Source of the DNA: Flavonifractor sp. An92 | Lineage (GTDB): Bacteria > Bacillota > Clostridia > Oscillospirales > Oscillospiraceae | Direction of reading: 5' to 3' | DNA length: 59,801 nt | NCBI RefSeq assembly: GCF_002159175.1 | Contig: NZ_NFGZ01000017.1 | Span: forward strand, 1 to 59,801 | Shown: positions 27,615 to 39,068 of the stretch, piece by piece | Numbering within the stretch: the first letter of the stretch is position 1 | Layout of the letters: each line of letters begins with the position of its first letter | Made by a program: the position numbers and the translations under genes | The notes under the pieces: model-generated | What the model was told of the DNA's origin: nothing | Database searches by the model: none | What the model saw: only the letters and a program-made list of their open reading frames with translations

Positions 27615-27863
27615 TTACGCGCCCCGGTATTTTTTGCGGGTGGCCAGACCGCCCCGGATATGCCGCTCCGCCTTGTTTTCATCCAGCACCGCCTTGACCT
27701 GTAAGTAGAGGGGCCGGTTGAACCCGGGCAGCCGCTCGCTGAGGTCCTTGTGTACGGTAGATTTGGAGATCCCGAAGATCTGGGCGGCGGCGCGGACGGT
27801 GGTCCGCTCTTCGATGAGGTACAGGGCCACCTGAGTGGCCCGCTCTTCGATGTTTCCCTTCAC
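27615..27863 (-). CDS. spoIIID: Sporulation transcriptional regulator SpoIIID
   Basis: The 82-residue DNA-binding protein controls mother-cell genes during sporulation. Visible is the family core: IEERATQVALYLIEERTTVRAAA, then the helix-turn-helix IFGISKSTVHKDLSERLP and the basic tail KAERHIRGGLATRKKYRG. The start is taken as GTG at 27863, giving MKGNIEERA; a GGGAG tract lies upstream and no in-frame ATG is available. A sigma-E promoter would be expected in the 120 bases upstream but was not identified. It is convergent with the LexA-box gene. Confidence 0.93.
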   Translation of the reverse strand: MKGNIEERATQVALYLIEERTTVRAAAQIFGISKSTVHKDLSERLPGFNRPLYLQVKAVLDENKAERHIRGGLATRKKYRGA

Positions 27864-27936
27864 ATGGCAACAACTCCCCTGACCTTTGCAGATACACAAG
27901 CATGTATATGAGGAAAGGCGCCGGGGTATGAGAGAC

Positions 27937-27970
27937 GAAAACGCCGCCGCGGCATAGCCGCGGCGGCGTT
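27937..27970 (-). terminator. Terminator of gmk
   Basis: CGCCGCCGCGGC/GCCGCGGCGGCG is flanked by AAAA on the left, reading as TTTT on the minus strand. It starts 13 bases after the gmk stop. Confidence 0.85.
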
Positions 27971-27982
27971 TGGATCGGTATC

Positions 27983-28666
27983 TTACATGGACAGGATCTC
28001 GTTGGCGAAGTCGGACTGGGGCTTCAGCTCGCTCTCGATGTAGCTCTCCAGGAAAGCCTTCATGCTGTTGCGGCTGTACCGGTTGCCGTGGATGATCTGA
28101 TCCAGGCGGCGGACGGTCTTGTTGACCTCGTCGTTGATGAGGATATAGTCGTACTGGCCGGCGCAGAGGATGTCCTCCTGGGCGCACTCCAGATAGTCCT
28201 TGATCTGCTCATCGGTCAGCTTGGTGGAGGCGCGGACGCGCTTCTCCAGCTCCTCCCAGGAGGGGGGCACGATGAAGATGAGGGTGGCGTCGGGGCAGAG
28301 GGCGCGGACCTTCATGGCGCCCATGACGTCCACGTTCAGGATGACGTTGTGGCCCTCCTTGCGGTTGTTCTCCACCGCCTGCTTGGGGGTGCCGTGACCG
28401 ATGTTCTTGGAGTAGACGAACTCCAACAGGGCGTTGGAGCGGACCAGCTGATCGAACTCCTTCAGGGAGATGAAGAAGTAGTCCTTCCCCTCCTCCTCGC
28501 CGGGGCGGGGCTCACGGGTGGTGACGGAGATGGACTCGCGGGCGTTGGGGTGCTCCTGGAGATACTGGCGAATAACGGTATTCTTACCCACACCATTGGG
28601 ACCAGAGATCACGATAAGCTGTCCATATTCGGCGATTCGGTCAAAATAGCTCTTTTCCATACTCAT
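27983..28666 (-). CDS. gmk: Guanylate kinase family protein
   Basis: The 227-residue protein matches guanylate kinase, which phosphorylates GMP to GDP. Seen are the P-loop GPNGVGKNT, SVTTREPRPGEEEGKDYFF (GMP-binding region), the lid RVRASTKLTDEQI and the C-terminal YDYILINDEVNKTVRRLDQII. The P-loop is unusual: most guanylate kinases have GPSG(A/V)GKGT or GKST, here Asn replaces Ser twice. The protein is also slightly long. It may be a second, divergent copy and not the housekeeping enzyme, which in Firmicutes usually lies next to remA and rpoZ. Start chosen for the AAGGAGG eight bases upstream. Confidence 0.82.
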   Translation of the reverse strand: MSMEKSYFDRIAEYGQLIVISGPNGVGKNTVIRQYLQEHPNARESISVTTREPRPGEEEGKDYFFISLKEFDQLVRSNALLEFVYSKNIGHGTPKQAVENNRKEGHNVILNVDVMGAMKVRALCPDATLIFIVPPSWEELEKRVRASTKLTDEQIKDYLECAQEDILCAGQYDYILINDEVNKTVRRLDQIIHGNRYSRNSMKAFLESYIESELKPQSDFANEILSM

Positions 28667-28864
28667 AGATCCGGCCTCCTTGTTTCTTCGCGCCCACATC
28701 GGGGGACTGGTTTTGAAAGTGGTCGGGGCCATCCGCGGGGGATCGCCCCGGGTATCTTGCGCAGGTGCCCGGAGGGGTCCCCCAACGCCGTCAGACAGGG
28801 CTTGGACGGCCTTCGGACGGGGATTCCAGGCGGGGCAGTCCAGAGGTGGACCACCGTTTAAGTT

Positions 28865-28893
28865 ATTGTACCGTGCTCAAAGTCAGATGTCAA
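28865..28893 (-). promoter_or_regulatory. Sigma-A promoter of gmk
   Basis: TTGACA and TACAAT are spaced by 17 bases on the minus strand. The transcript would carry a GC-rich leader of about 190 bases (28667-28858), which I cannot match to a known riboswitch. Confidence 0.8.
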
Positions 28894-28990
28894 GTAGCTA
28901 GAGACAGATTATTAAACTGACAGGTTTTCGGTGAAATAATCCGGTTTTGACAGGTTCGGCGTCATGCCCTTCCAGCTTCTGGATGAGGTG

Positions 28991-29110
28991 TGGTGGAAAA
29001 GAAGCCCTTGCGCCGCAGGCTTTTCCACATTGTCCACCGAGTTATCCACATCGAATGTGGACAAGTCCGGTGGAAAAACCACCTAGCTTAGTTAACATAA
29101 AATTTTTATG
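28991..29110. other. Dense DnaA-box cluster with adjacent AT-rich stretch (candidate oriC)
   Basis: Within 90 bases lie TTTTCCACA (29021-29029), TTGTCCACC (29030-29038), the perfect box TTATCCACA (29042-29050), TGTGGACAA (29056-29064) and GGTGGAAAA twice (28992 and 29069). An AT-rich run (TAGTTAACATAAAATTTTTA, about 29089-29108) follows directly and could be an unwinding element. This is the densest box cluster in the window, although dnaA itself is 5 kb away. Confidence 0.68.
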
Positions 29111-29168
29111 AGCCAAAAGAAACGGCAGAATGTCCAAAAAGCGCCCCCCTTCCCCATTTGGTGCGGCC

Positions 29169-29197
29169 TTGTCCCGGGAAAGCGGGCATGATACAAT
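29169..29197 (+). promoter_or_regulatory. Sigma-A promoter of mnmE
   Basis: TTGTCC and TACAAT are separated by 17 bases, about 50 bases before the mnmE start and 60 bases beyond the DnaA-box cluster. Confidence 0.72.
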
Positions 29198-29249
29198 AGA
29201 CACATTCACAGGGGCCGCCCGGGCGCGGCGGAAAGATGAGGTGTGTGCC

Positions 29250-30611
29250 ATGCGAGATACCATAGCGGCGGTGGCCACCGGCGGCGTGCGCTGCGCGGTG
29301 GGAATCCTGCGTCTGTCGGGGCCGGAGGCCATCCGTGCGGCGGGGGCGGTGTTCCGGCCCATGGGCGGAACGCCCCTGGCCGAGTGTGAGGACCGCCGCC
29401 TGGTGCTGGGCTGGCTGCTGGACCGGGAGGGCCGGCCGGTGGACCAGGTGCTGGCCACCGTGTCCCGCGCCCCCCACAGCTACACCGGCGAGGACACGGC
29501 GGAACTGCAGTGCCACGGCTCCCCGGCGGTGCTGGCCCTGGGGCTGGAGTCCCTCTTTGCCCAGGGCGTGCGGCAGGCCGGACCGGGAGAATTCACCCGC
29601 CGGGCCTTCCTCAAGGGCAAGCTGGACCTGATGCAGGCCGAGGCCGTGGCCGACCTCATCGACGCCGAAACCCAGGCGGCCGCCCGCTGTGCTGGAGGCC
29701 AGCTGGCCGGCGCCCTGAGCCGGAAGGTGGGGGCGGTGTACGACGCGCTGGTGGATGTGAGCGCCCACTTTCATGCGGTGCTGGACTACCCCGATGAGGA
29801 CATCGACCCCTTCAGCGCCCGCACCCTGGACGAGGCCCTCTCCGGCGCGGAGCGGGACCTCTGCTCCCTGCTGGAGAGCTACCAGCGGGGCAAGCTCCTG
29901 GTGGAGGGCATCCCCTGCGCCATCGTGGGGCGGCCCAACGCGGGCAAGTCCTCTCTTCTGAACGCCCTCCTGGGCTATGAGCGGGCCATCGTCACCGACA
30001 TCCCCGGCACCACCCGGGACACCGTGGAGGAGAAATGCACCCTGGGCGGGCGGCTCCTCCGGCTCATCGACACGGCGGGCATCCGGGAGACCGGCGACGC
30101 GGTGGAGCGCCTGGGTGTGGAGCGCAGCCGCCGCGCCCTGGAGGGGGCGGAGCTGGCCCTGGTTCTGCTGGACTCCACCGCGCCGCTGGGCCCGGAGGAC
30201 GCCGATATTCTGGATCTGGCGTCGGCGGTGCCCCACGTCATCCGGGTGTACACCAAGGCTGACCTGCCCGGCAGCGTCCCCCCTCCCCCGGAGGAGGAGC
30301 ACGCCGTCCTCCTCAGCAGCCGCACCGGCGCGGGGCTTTCCGAGCTGGAGGCGGCCATCGCCGCCTGCTTCCCTGCCGGGGCCGACCAGGAGCGGGGCGA
30401 GCTGCTCACCAACGCCCGGCAGGCCGAGGCCGCCGGCAGAGCCCTCTCCGCGGTGCGCTCCGCCCGGGAGAGCCTGGATATGGGCATGACCCCGGACGCC
30501 GTCCTGGTGGACGTGGAGGGGGCCATGGGGGCTCTGGGAGAGCTCACCGGTCGCAATCTGCGGGAGGACGTGACCGGGCGCATTTTTGCACGTTTCTGCG
30601 TGGGCAAGTAG
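29250..30611 (+). CDS. mnmE: tRNA U34 modification GTPase MnmE
   Basis: The 453-residue GTPase works with MnmG to form (carboxymethyl)aminomethyl groups on wobble uridine 34. The N-terminal formyl-THF-binding domain (MRDTIAAVATGG...GPGEFTRRAFLKGKLDL) is followed by a helical part and an inserted G domain with GRPNAGKSSLLN, DIPGTTRD, DTAG and TKAD. The C terminus ends FCVGK, the conserved C(I/L/V)GK motif. The start was set at MRDTIAAVATGG with GAGGTG upstream. mnmG is about 10.7 kb downstream, not adjacent as in most Firmicutes. Confidence 0.96.
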   Translation: MRDTIAAVATGGVRCAVGILRLSGPEAIRAAGAVFRPMGGTPLAECEDRRLVLGWLLDREGRPVDQVLATVSRAPHSYTGEDTAELQCHGSPAVLALGLESLFAQGVRQAGPGEFTRRAFLKGKLDLMQAEAVADLIDAETQAAARCAGGQLAGALSRKVGAVYDALVDVSAHFHAVLDYPDEDIDPFSARTLDEALSGAERDLCSLLESYQRGKLLVEGIPCAIVGRPNAGKSSLLNALLGYERAIVTDIPGTTRDTVEEKCTLGGRLLRLIDTAGIRETGDAVERLGVERSRRALEGAELALVLLDSTAPLGPEDADILDLASAVPHVIRVYTKADLPGSVPPPPEEEHAVLLSSRTGAGLSELEAAIAACFPAGADQERGELLTNARQAEAAGRALSAVRSARESLDMGMTPDAVLVDVEGAMGALGELTGRNLREDVTGRIFARFCVGK

Positions 30612-30643
30612 GGCCCGCGCATGCCATAGAAGGGAGAGAACCT

Positions 30644-32533
30644 ATGCCATTAGAGACCTATCACCAGGCCCTGCGCCTGGGACAGAAGGATGCCAAGCTT
30701 TACCAATCCCAGGGGAAGGACCCCTATCTTCAGGTCATGCCGGAGGAGTGCGAGCGCTGCACCCGGCGGGAGTTTCTGGGGGTGGTGGACATCCCGGCCC
30801 ACGCCATCGTGGGCACCCAGTCGGATAACCGCCGGCTGTCCTTTTCCCCCTCGTTTTACCCCCTGATCGAGACCCGCAGCGAGTTTTCCACCAAGTGGGT
30901 GGATCTGTGCGACGCCCACCTGAGCGAGGGCATCCGGGACCCCATCAAGGCGATCGAGTATCTCCACCGCTACTACGTGGTGGAGGGCCATAAGCGGGTG
31001 AGCGTGCTGAAATTCTTCGGCGCGGTGAGCATCCCCGGCGTGGTGACCCGCCTGATCCCCGACCCCTCCGACGACCCGGAGGTGGTGGCCTATTATGAAT
31101 TCCTCCAGTTCTACCGCCTGACCGGCATCAACTACCTGCCCTTCCGCCGCCCCGGGGAGTACGCGGAGCTGTGCAAGCTTCTGGACTACCCGGACAACGC
31201 CTCCTGGAGCGCCGAGCAGATCTACACCTTCCGCTCCTTCTTCTACACCTTCCAGGACGCCTTCCTGGGCAAGGGGGGCAACCCCGACGCGGTGCCCGAG
31301 GGCCTGCTGGTCTTTCTCCACATCTTCGGCTACCAGGACTCCATCCACAAGCTGCCCGCCGATATCAGCCGGGAGCTGGAGTCCATCCGCGCCGAGATCG
31401 AGAACCGTCTGGACCAGGCGGGGGTGATCCTCCTGCTGGACACCGAGGCCAAGCGCCCCCTCATCCACATGAGCAGCCCCGGCCCGGTGTGCGCGGCCTT
31501 CCTCCACGGGGGAGACGCCCGGGTGTCCGGCTGGGTCCACGCCCACGAGATGGGCCGCCGGGCCATGGAGCTGTCCATGGACGGCCAGGTGCGCACCCTG
31601 GTGTATGAGGACCTGGTGGGCGACGCCGCTGTCACCCAGGCCATGGAGGACGCCATCGCCCAGGGGGCGGACGTGATCTTCACCACCACCCCGGCCATGA
31701 TCGCCGCCAGCGTGAAGGCGGCGGTGGCCCATCCGGAGGTCAAGATCCTCAACTGCTCGCTGAACATCGCCCACCCCTCCATCCGCACCTACTACCCCCG
31801 CATGTACGAGGCGGAGTTTTTGAAGGGCGCCCTGGCGGGCACCCTGGCCCCGGGGGGCAAGGTGGGCTATGTGGCCGACTACCCCACCTACGGCACCATC
31901 GCCTCCATCAACGCCTTCGCCCGGGGGGTACAGATGGTGAACACCCGGGCCACCGTCTATCTGGAGTGGTCCCAGCTGGCCCAGGGCGGCCATATGGAGC
32001 GCCTGACGGCGGCGGGGGTGTCCTATATCGACAACCTGAGCATGCTCACCAATGACGAGTACGGCATCCTGGCCAGCGACCGCCTGGTGGCCCCGGACTA
32101 CGCCCCCCACAACCGGGCCATTACCCTGTGCCGCTGGGGCGAGGTGTATAAAAAGCTCATGTCCCGCATCCTGGACGGCCGCTGGAAGAGCGATGTCCAC
32201 GGCAGCAGAGCCACCAACTACTGGTGGGGCATGAATCAGGGCGTGGTGGACGTGATCTGCTCCCGCACCCTGCCGGACAGCACCCTCCAGCTCATGGAGC
32301 TGCTGCGGGAGGCCCTGGGCTCCTACCGCCTTCTCCCCTTCTCGGGGACGCTGCGGCGGCAGGACGGCCAGGTGGTGCACCGTGGGCGGGACTCCCTGTC
32401 CGCGGAGGAGATCCTCACCATGAACTGGCTGGCCTCCAATGTGGAGGGCCGCCTGCCGGAGATGGACGAACTGACCCCCAAGGCCCAGATGCTGGTGCGC
32501 CTCCAGGGTGTGAACCGGGAGGAGACGCCGTGA
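30644..32533 (+). CDS. ParB-like domain fused to BMP/PnrA-type ligand-binding domain
   Basis: The 629-residue protein joins two domains rarely thought of together. Residues about 45-138 resemble a ParB/sulfiredoxin N-domain (RDPIKAIEYLHRYYVVEGHK, then RVSVLKFFGAVSIPGVV), including the GHKR at 115-118. Residues about 265-480 match the BMP family of nucleoside-binding lipoproteins (PnrA/Med), with DVIFTTTPAMIAASVKAA, FLKGALAGTLAPGGKVGYVA and SINAFARGVQMVN. There is no signal peptide, lipobox or membrane span, so it is cytosolic and not a transporter component. It follows mnmE by 32 bases and overlaps the phosphoesterase gene. A role as an intracellular small-molecule sensor is inference. Confidence 0.8.
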   Translation: MPLETYHQALRLGQKDAKLYQSQGKDPYLQVMPEECERCTRREFLGVVDIPAHAIVGTQSDNRRLSFSPSFYPLIETRSEFSTKWVDLCDAHLSEGIRDPIKAIEYLHRYYVVEGHKRVSVLKFFGAVSIPGVVTRLIPDPSDDPEVVAYYEFLQFYRLTGINYLPFRRPGEYAELCKLLDYPDNASWSAEQIYTFRSFFYTFQDAFLGKGGNPDAVPEGLLVFLHIFGYQDSIHKLPADISRELESIRAEIENRLDQAGVILLLDTEAKRPLIHMSSPGPVCAAFLHGGDARVSGWVHAHEMGRRAMELSMDGQVRTLVYEDLVGDAAVTQAMEDAIAQGADVIFTTTPAMIAASVKAAVAHPEVKILNCSLNIAHPSIRTYYPRMYEAEFLKGALAGTLAPGGKVGYVADYPTYGTIASINAFARGVQMVNTRATVYLEWSQLAQGGHMERLTAAGVSYIDNLSMLTNDEYGILASDRLVAPDYAPHNRAITLCRWGEVYKKLMSRILDGRWKSDVHGSRATNYWWGMNQGVVDVICSRTLPDSTLQLMELLREALGSYRLLPFSGTLRRQDGQVVHRGRDSLSAEEILTMNWLASNVEGRLPEMDELTPKAQMLVRLQGVNREETP

Positions 32534-33120
32534 AGATCCTGGCCATTTCCGACTACGAGTCCCCCTATCTGTGGGACTACTTCACCCCCGACAAGGTGGA
32601 GGGGGTGGACCTGATCCTCTCCTGCGGGGACCTGAATCCGGACTACCTGTCCTTCCTGGTGACCCTGTCCCACGCCCCGGTGCTCTACGTCCACGGCAAC
32701 CACGACGGCCGCTATGAAAAAAGGCCGCCCCAGGGCTGCGTGTGCATCGAGGACCAGGTGTACAACTTCCAGGGGGTGCGCATCCTGGGGCTGGGCGGCT
32801 CCATGCGCTACCACAACGGCCCCCACCAGTACACTCAGGCCCAGATGAACCTGCGGGTGCTCAAGCTGTACACCTCCCTGCGCCTCATGCGGGGCTTTGA
32901 CATTCTGGTGACCCACGCCCCGCCCCACGGGATTTGCGACACCAAGGACCTGGCCCACGAGGGGTTCCTGGTCTTTAACCGCCTGGTGGACCGCTTCCAC
33001 CCGGCGGTGGCCCTCCACGGCCATGTTCACCTGAACTACGGCCACCGCCTCCACCGGGAGAGCATGCTGGGCGAGACCCGGGTCATCAACGCCTATGACC
33101 ACTACCTATTTGAAATCTGA
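32530..33120 (+). CDS. Metallophosphoesterase, variant active site
   Basis: The 196-residue calcineurin-like phosphoesterase has CGDLNPDYLS (metal-binding GD), GNHDGRYEK, THAPPHG and LHGHVHLNYGH. The first motif reads ISDYES, so the usual histidine of DxH is replaced by glutamate. It starts at GTG 32530, which overlaps the stop of the ParB/BMP gene (GTGA); the reading then begins KILAISDYESPYLWDYF. Members of this superfamily hydrolyse nucleotides, cyclic nucleotides or phosphoproteins. The substrate is unknown, but obligate coupling to a putative nucleoside-binding protein points to nucleotides. Confidence 0.88.
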   Translation: MKILAISDYESPYLWDYFTPDKVEGVDLILSCGDLNPDYLSFLVTLSHAPVLYVHGNHDGRYEKRPPQGCVCIEDQVYNFQGVRILGLGGSMRYHNGPHQYTQAQMNLRVLKLYTSLRLMRGFDILVTHAPPHGICDTKDLAHEGFLVFNRLVDRFHPAVALHGHVHLNYGHRLHRESMLGETRVINAYDHYLFEI

Positions 33121-33123
33121 GTT

Positions 33124-33160
33124 AAAAAACCGGCCGGGAGCTCTGCTCCCGGCCGGTTTG
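33124..33160. terminator. Terminator between convergent genes
   Basis: AAACCGGCCGGGAGC/GCTCCCGGCCGGTTT with a TCT loop has A6 on its left (T6 on the minus strand) and TTT on its right. It serves the phosphoesterase gene and, more strongly, the nitroreductase gene. Confidence 0.85.
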
Positions 33161-33167
33161 CCGTCTC

Positions 33168-33680
33168 TTAGAGGTATTTCACCCGGCTGGGGTCGTAAAA
33201 ACCCCGGGGCGCGGGCTGTTCGTCGGGGACGCCCACGGCCACGATGGCCAGGGGAACGCTGGTGACGTCCAGGATCTTCTGGAGGGCCTCCACCCGCTCC
33301 ATGGCGGGGTAGCAGCCGCACCAGCAGGTGCCGTAGCCCAGCTCCACCGCCTGGAGGAGCAGGTTTTCAATGGCTGCGCCGCAGTCCTGGGGCCAGAAGG
33401 GGCCGCACTTCCCCTCCTGCAGGTCGGGGCGGCCGCAGACCACGATGGCCAGGGACGCGGTTTTCAGCATGCCGGTGTAGGGGTGGGCGGCCATGAGCTG
33501 CTCCTTGACGGCGGAGCTCTCCACCACCACGAACTCCCAGGGGCGGCTGTTCACCGCGCTGGGGGCCAGCATGGCGGCCTCCAGCAGCTGCTGCACATGC
33601 TTGGCGGGGATGGGGGCGCCGGGCTGGTACTTGCGGATGGAGCGGCGGGCGCGGATGGCTTCCGAGGTATTCATATCCAC
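33168..33680 (-). CDS. Nitroreductase family protein
   Basis: The 170-residue FMN-dependent oxidoreductase has the nitroreductase start (EAIRARRSIRKYQPGAPI), the FMN-binding SRPWEFVVV region, the DCGAAIENLLLQAVELGYGTCW segment and a C-terminal VGVPDEQPAPRGFYD. Such enzymes reduce nitroaromatics, quinones or flavins with NAD(P)H; the physiological substrate is unknown. A GTG at 33680 is seven bases after AAGGAG and is preferred over an ATG two codons later. The gene follows PFOR on the same strand but is separated by a terminator. Confidence 0.9.
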   Translation of the reverse strand: MDMNTSEAIRARRSIRKYQPGAPIPAKHVQQLLEAAMLAPSAVNSRPWEFVVVESSAVKEQLMAAHPYTGMLKTASLAIVVCGRPDLQEGKCGPFWPQDCGAAIENLLLQAVELGYGTCWCGCYPAMERVEALQKILDVTSVPLAIVAVGVPDEQPAPRGFYDPSRVKYL

Positions 33681-33705
33681 AAAACAACTCCTTTCGGTGG
33701 AAAAA

Positions 33706-33738
33706 ATGCACCCCGTGCCGTGGGGGCACGGGGTGCAT
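33706..33738 (-). terminator. Terminator of the PFOR gene
   Basis: ATGCACCCCGTGCC/GGCACGGGGTGCAT is preceded on the left by A6, a T-tract on the minus strand, and lies 11 bases after the stop. Confidence 0.9.
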
Positions 33739-33749
33739 GGTGGTATGGC

Positions 33750-37295
<3,546 letters not shown>

Positions 37296-37339
37296 GAAAC
37301 GATTCCTCCTTGTGTGGTTTTCCTTTCAGCAGCGTTTTT

Positions 37340-37368
37340 ATTCTAACACCAACCTTTCTTTTTGTAAA
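37340..37368 (-). promoter_or_regulatory. Sigma-A promoter of nifJ
   Basis: On the minus strand TTTACA and TAGAAT are separated by 17 bases, giving a leader of about 40 bases ending with GGAGG before the ATG. Confidence 0.7.
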
Positions 37369-37449
37369 TCGTCTGTGCAAATTTCCGATAAAAAAATCTT
37401 GATTAAAATTTGGGAGAAGCATTTAAAATATCTGAACTGACGGTTCTGA

Positions 37450-37478
37450 TTGCAATAGAGGTGAAGATGCAGTATGAT
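37450..37478 (+). promoter_or_regulatory. Sigma-A promoter of the YifB gene
   Basis: TTGCAA and TATGAT are separated by 17 bases, about 45 bases before the start codon. Confidence 0.7.
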
Positions 37479-37526
37479 AGAGAATCAAGACCGGCCAGTC
37501 TGGCGCTGGGAAAAGGAGGATGGGCG

Positions 37527-39047
37527 ATGTTCTGTCAGGTGCGCAGTCTGGGGCTCCACGGGGTCACCGGATACGAGGTGCGGGCCGAGTGTGACCTCTC
37601 CAACGGCCTGCCGGCCTTCGACGTGGTGGGCCTGCCCGACGCGGCGGTGAAGGAGGCACGGAACCGGGTGCGCTCGGCGGTGAAGAACGGGGGCTTTACC
37701 TTCCCGGTGTCCCGGATCACGGTGAACCTGGCCCCCGCTGACCGGCGGAAGGAGGGGACGGTGTACGACCTGCCCATGCTGGTGGGCATCCTGGCCGCCG
37801 GGGGGCAGCTGCCGCCCCCGGAGCCGGACGCCGCCTTTGTGGGGGAGCTCTCCCTGGCCGGGGGGCTGCGTCCGGTGCGGGGCATGCTGCCCATGGCCCT
37901 GGCGGCCCGCCGGGCGGGCATCACTACCTTATATGTACCGGCCGACTCCGCCGCCGAGGCCACCCTGGCCGGGGGCCTGACGGTATACGGGGTACACGAC
38001 CTGGAGGAGCTGGCCGCCCACCTGCGGGGGGAGAAGCCCCTCGCCCCCGCCACGGCCTGGACGCCGCCGGAGGGAAGTATGTCTCTCCCCGACTTTGCCG
38101 ACGTGAAGGGCCAGGACCAGGCCAAGCGGGCCCTGGAGATCGCCGCGGCGGGAGGCCACAATCTGGCCATGATCGGCCCGCCGGGGTCGGGCAAGTCCAT
38201 GCTGGCCAAGCGTCTCCCCTCCATCCTCCCCGCCCTTAGCGAGCGGGAGGCCCTGGAGAGCACCGAGATCCACTCGGTGATGGGCCTCACCAGCCGGGAG
38301 CACCCCATGGTGGAGGCCCGGCCCTTCCGTGCCCCTCACCACAGCATCTCGTCCACCGGCCTGTCCGGCGGCGGGAGCCCCATCCCGAAGCCCGGGGAGA
38401 TCTCCCTGGCCCACAACGGGGTGCTGTTCCTGGATGAGCTGCCGGAATTCCACAAGGACGTTCTGGAATCTCTCCGCCAGCCCCTGGAGGAGGGCAAGGT
38501 CCAGATCGCCCGGGCGGCGGCCAGCGAGGAGTTCCCCGCCCGCTTCATGCTGGTGTGCGCCATGAACCCCTGCAAATGCGGCTGGTACGGCCACCCGTCG
38601 GGGCGGTGCCGCTGCTCCGAGGGGGAGATCAAGCGCTATCTGGGCAAGCTCTCCGGCCCTCTGCTGGACCGCATTGACCTCTATGTGGAGGTCCCGGCCC
38701 TGGAGTTTGAGGAACTTGCCCGCAAAAGCGCCGGGGAGTCCTCCGCCGACATCCGCAAGCGGGTGGAGGGGGCCCGGGCCATCCAGACCAAGCGCTTCGG
38801 CCCCGACGGCCCGGAGTGCAATGCCCACATGGGGCCCAAAGAGCTCCAGGCCTACTGCGCCCTGGACCAGAATTGCCGCGCCGTGATGGAGGGGGCCTTC
38901 CAGCGCCTGGGCCTCACCGCCCGGAGCTACGACCGCATTTTGCGGGTGGCCCGCACCATCGCTGATTTGGACGGGGCGGAGCACATCGAGGTGCCCCACT
39001 TGGCCGAGGCCATCCAGTACCGGGAGAGTCCCTATTTCCGCCGATGA
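37527..39047 (+). CDS. YifB/ComM family Mg-chelatase-like AAA+ ATPase
   Basis: The 506-residue protein has an N-terminal LonC/ribosomal-S5-like domain (LHGVTGYEVRAECDLSNGLP), a Mg-chelatase-type AAA+ core with Walker A GPPGSGKSMLAK and Walker B GVLFLDELPEF, and a C-terminal Mg_chelatase_C domain (RSYDRILRVARTIADLDG). A four-cysteine element (CAMNPCKCGWYGHPSGRCRC) is visible. ComM, a homologue, is a helicase that promotes branch migration during natural transformation; the role in Clostridia is untested. AAGGAGG lies before the ATG at 37527. The next gene starts 21 bases downstream. Confidence 0.93.
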   Translation: MFCQVRSLGLHGVTGYEVRAECDLSNGLPAFDVVGLPDAAVKEARNRVRSAVKNGGFTFPVSRITVNLAPADRRKEGTVYDLPMLVGILAAGGQLPPPEPDAAFVGELSLAGGLRPVRGMLPMALAARRAGITTLYVPADSAAEATLAGGLTVYGVHDLEELAAHLRGEKPLAPATAWTPPEGSMSLPDFADVKGQDQAKRALEIAAAGGHNLAMIGPPGSGKSMLAKRLPSILPALSEREALESTEIHSVMGLTSREHPMVEARPFRAPHHSISSTGLSGGGSPIPKPGEISLAHNGVLFLDELPEFHKDVLESLRQPLEEGKVQIARAAASEEFPARFMLVCAMNPCKCGWYGHPSGRCRCSEGEIKRYLGKLSGPLLDRIDLYVEVPALEFEELARKSAGESSADIRKRVEGARAIQTKRFGPDGPECNAHMGPKELQAYCALDQNCRAVMEGAFQRLGLTARSYDRILRVARTIADLDGAEHIEVPHLAEAIQYRESPYFRR

Positions 39048-39068
39048 ACCGAGAGAAAGGAAGAAACT

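Noticed and set aside
27604-27636. Plus-strand terminator CCGGGGCGC/GCGCCCCGG with T6 beyond the LexA-box gene
   Set aside because: It lies mostly inside the 3' end of spoIIID, its T-tract encodes lysines of SpoIIID, and a better terminator already lies at 27566-27600.
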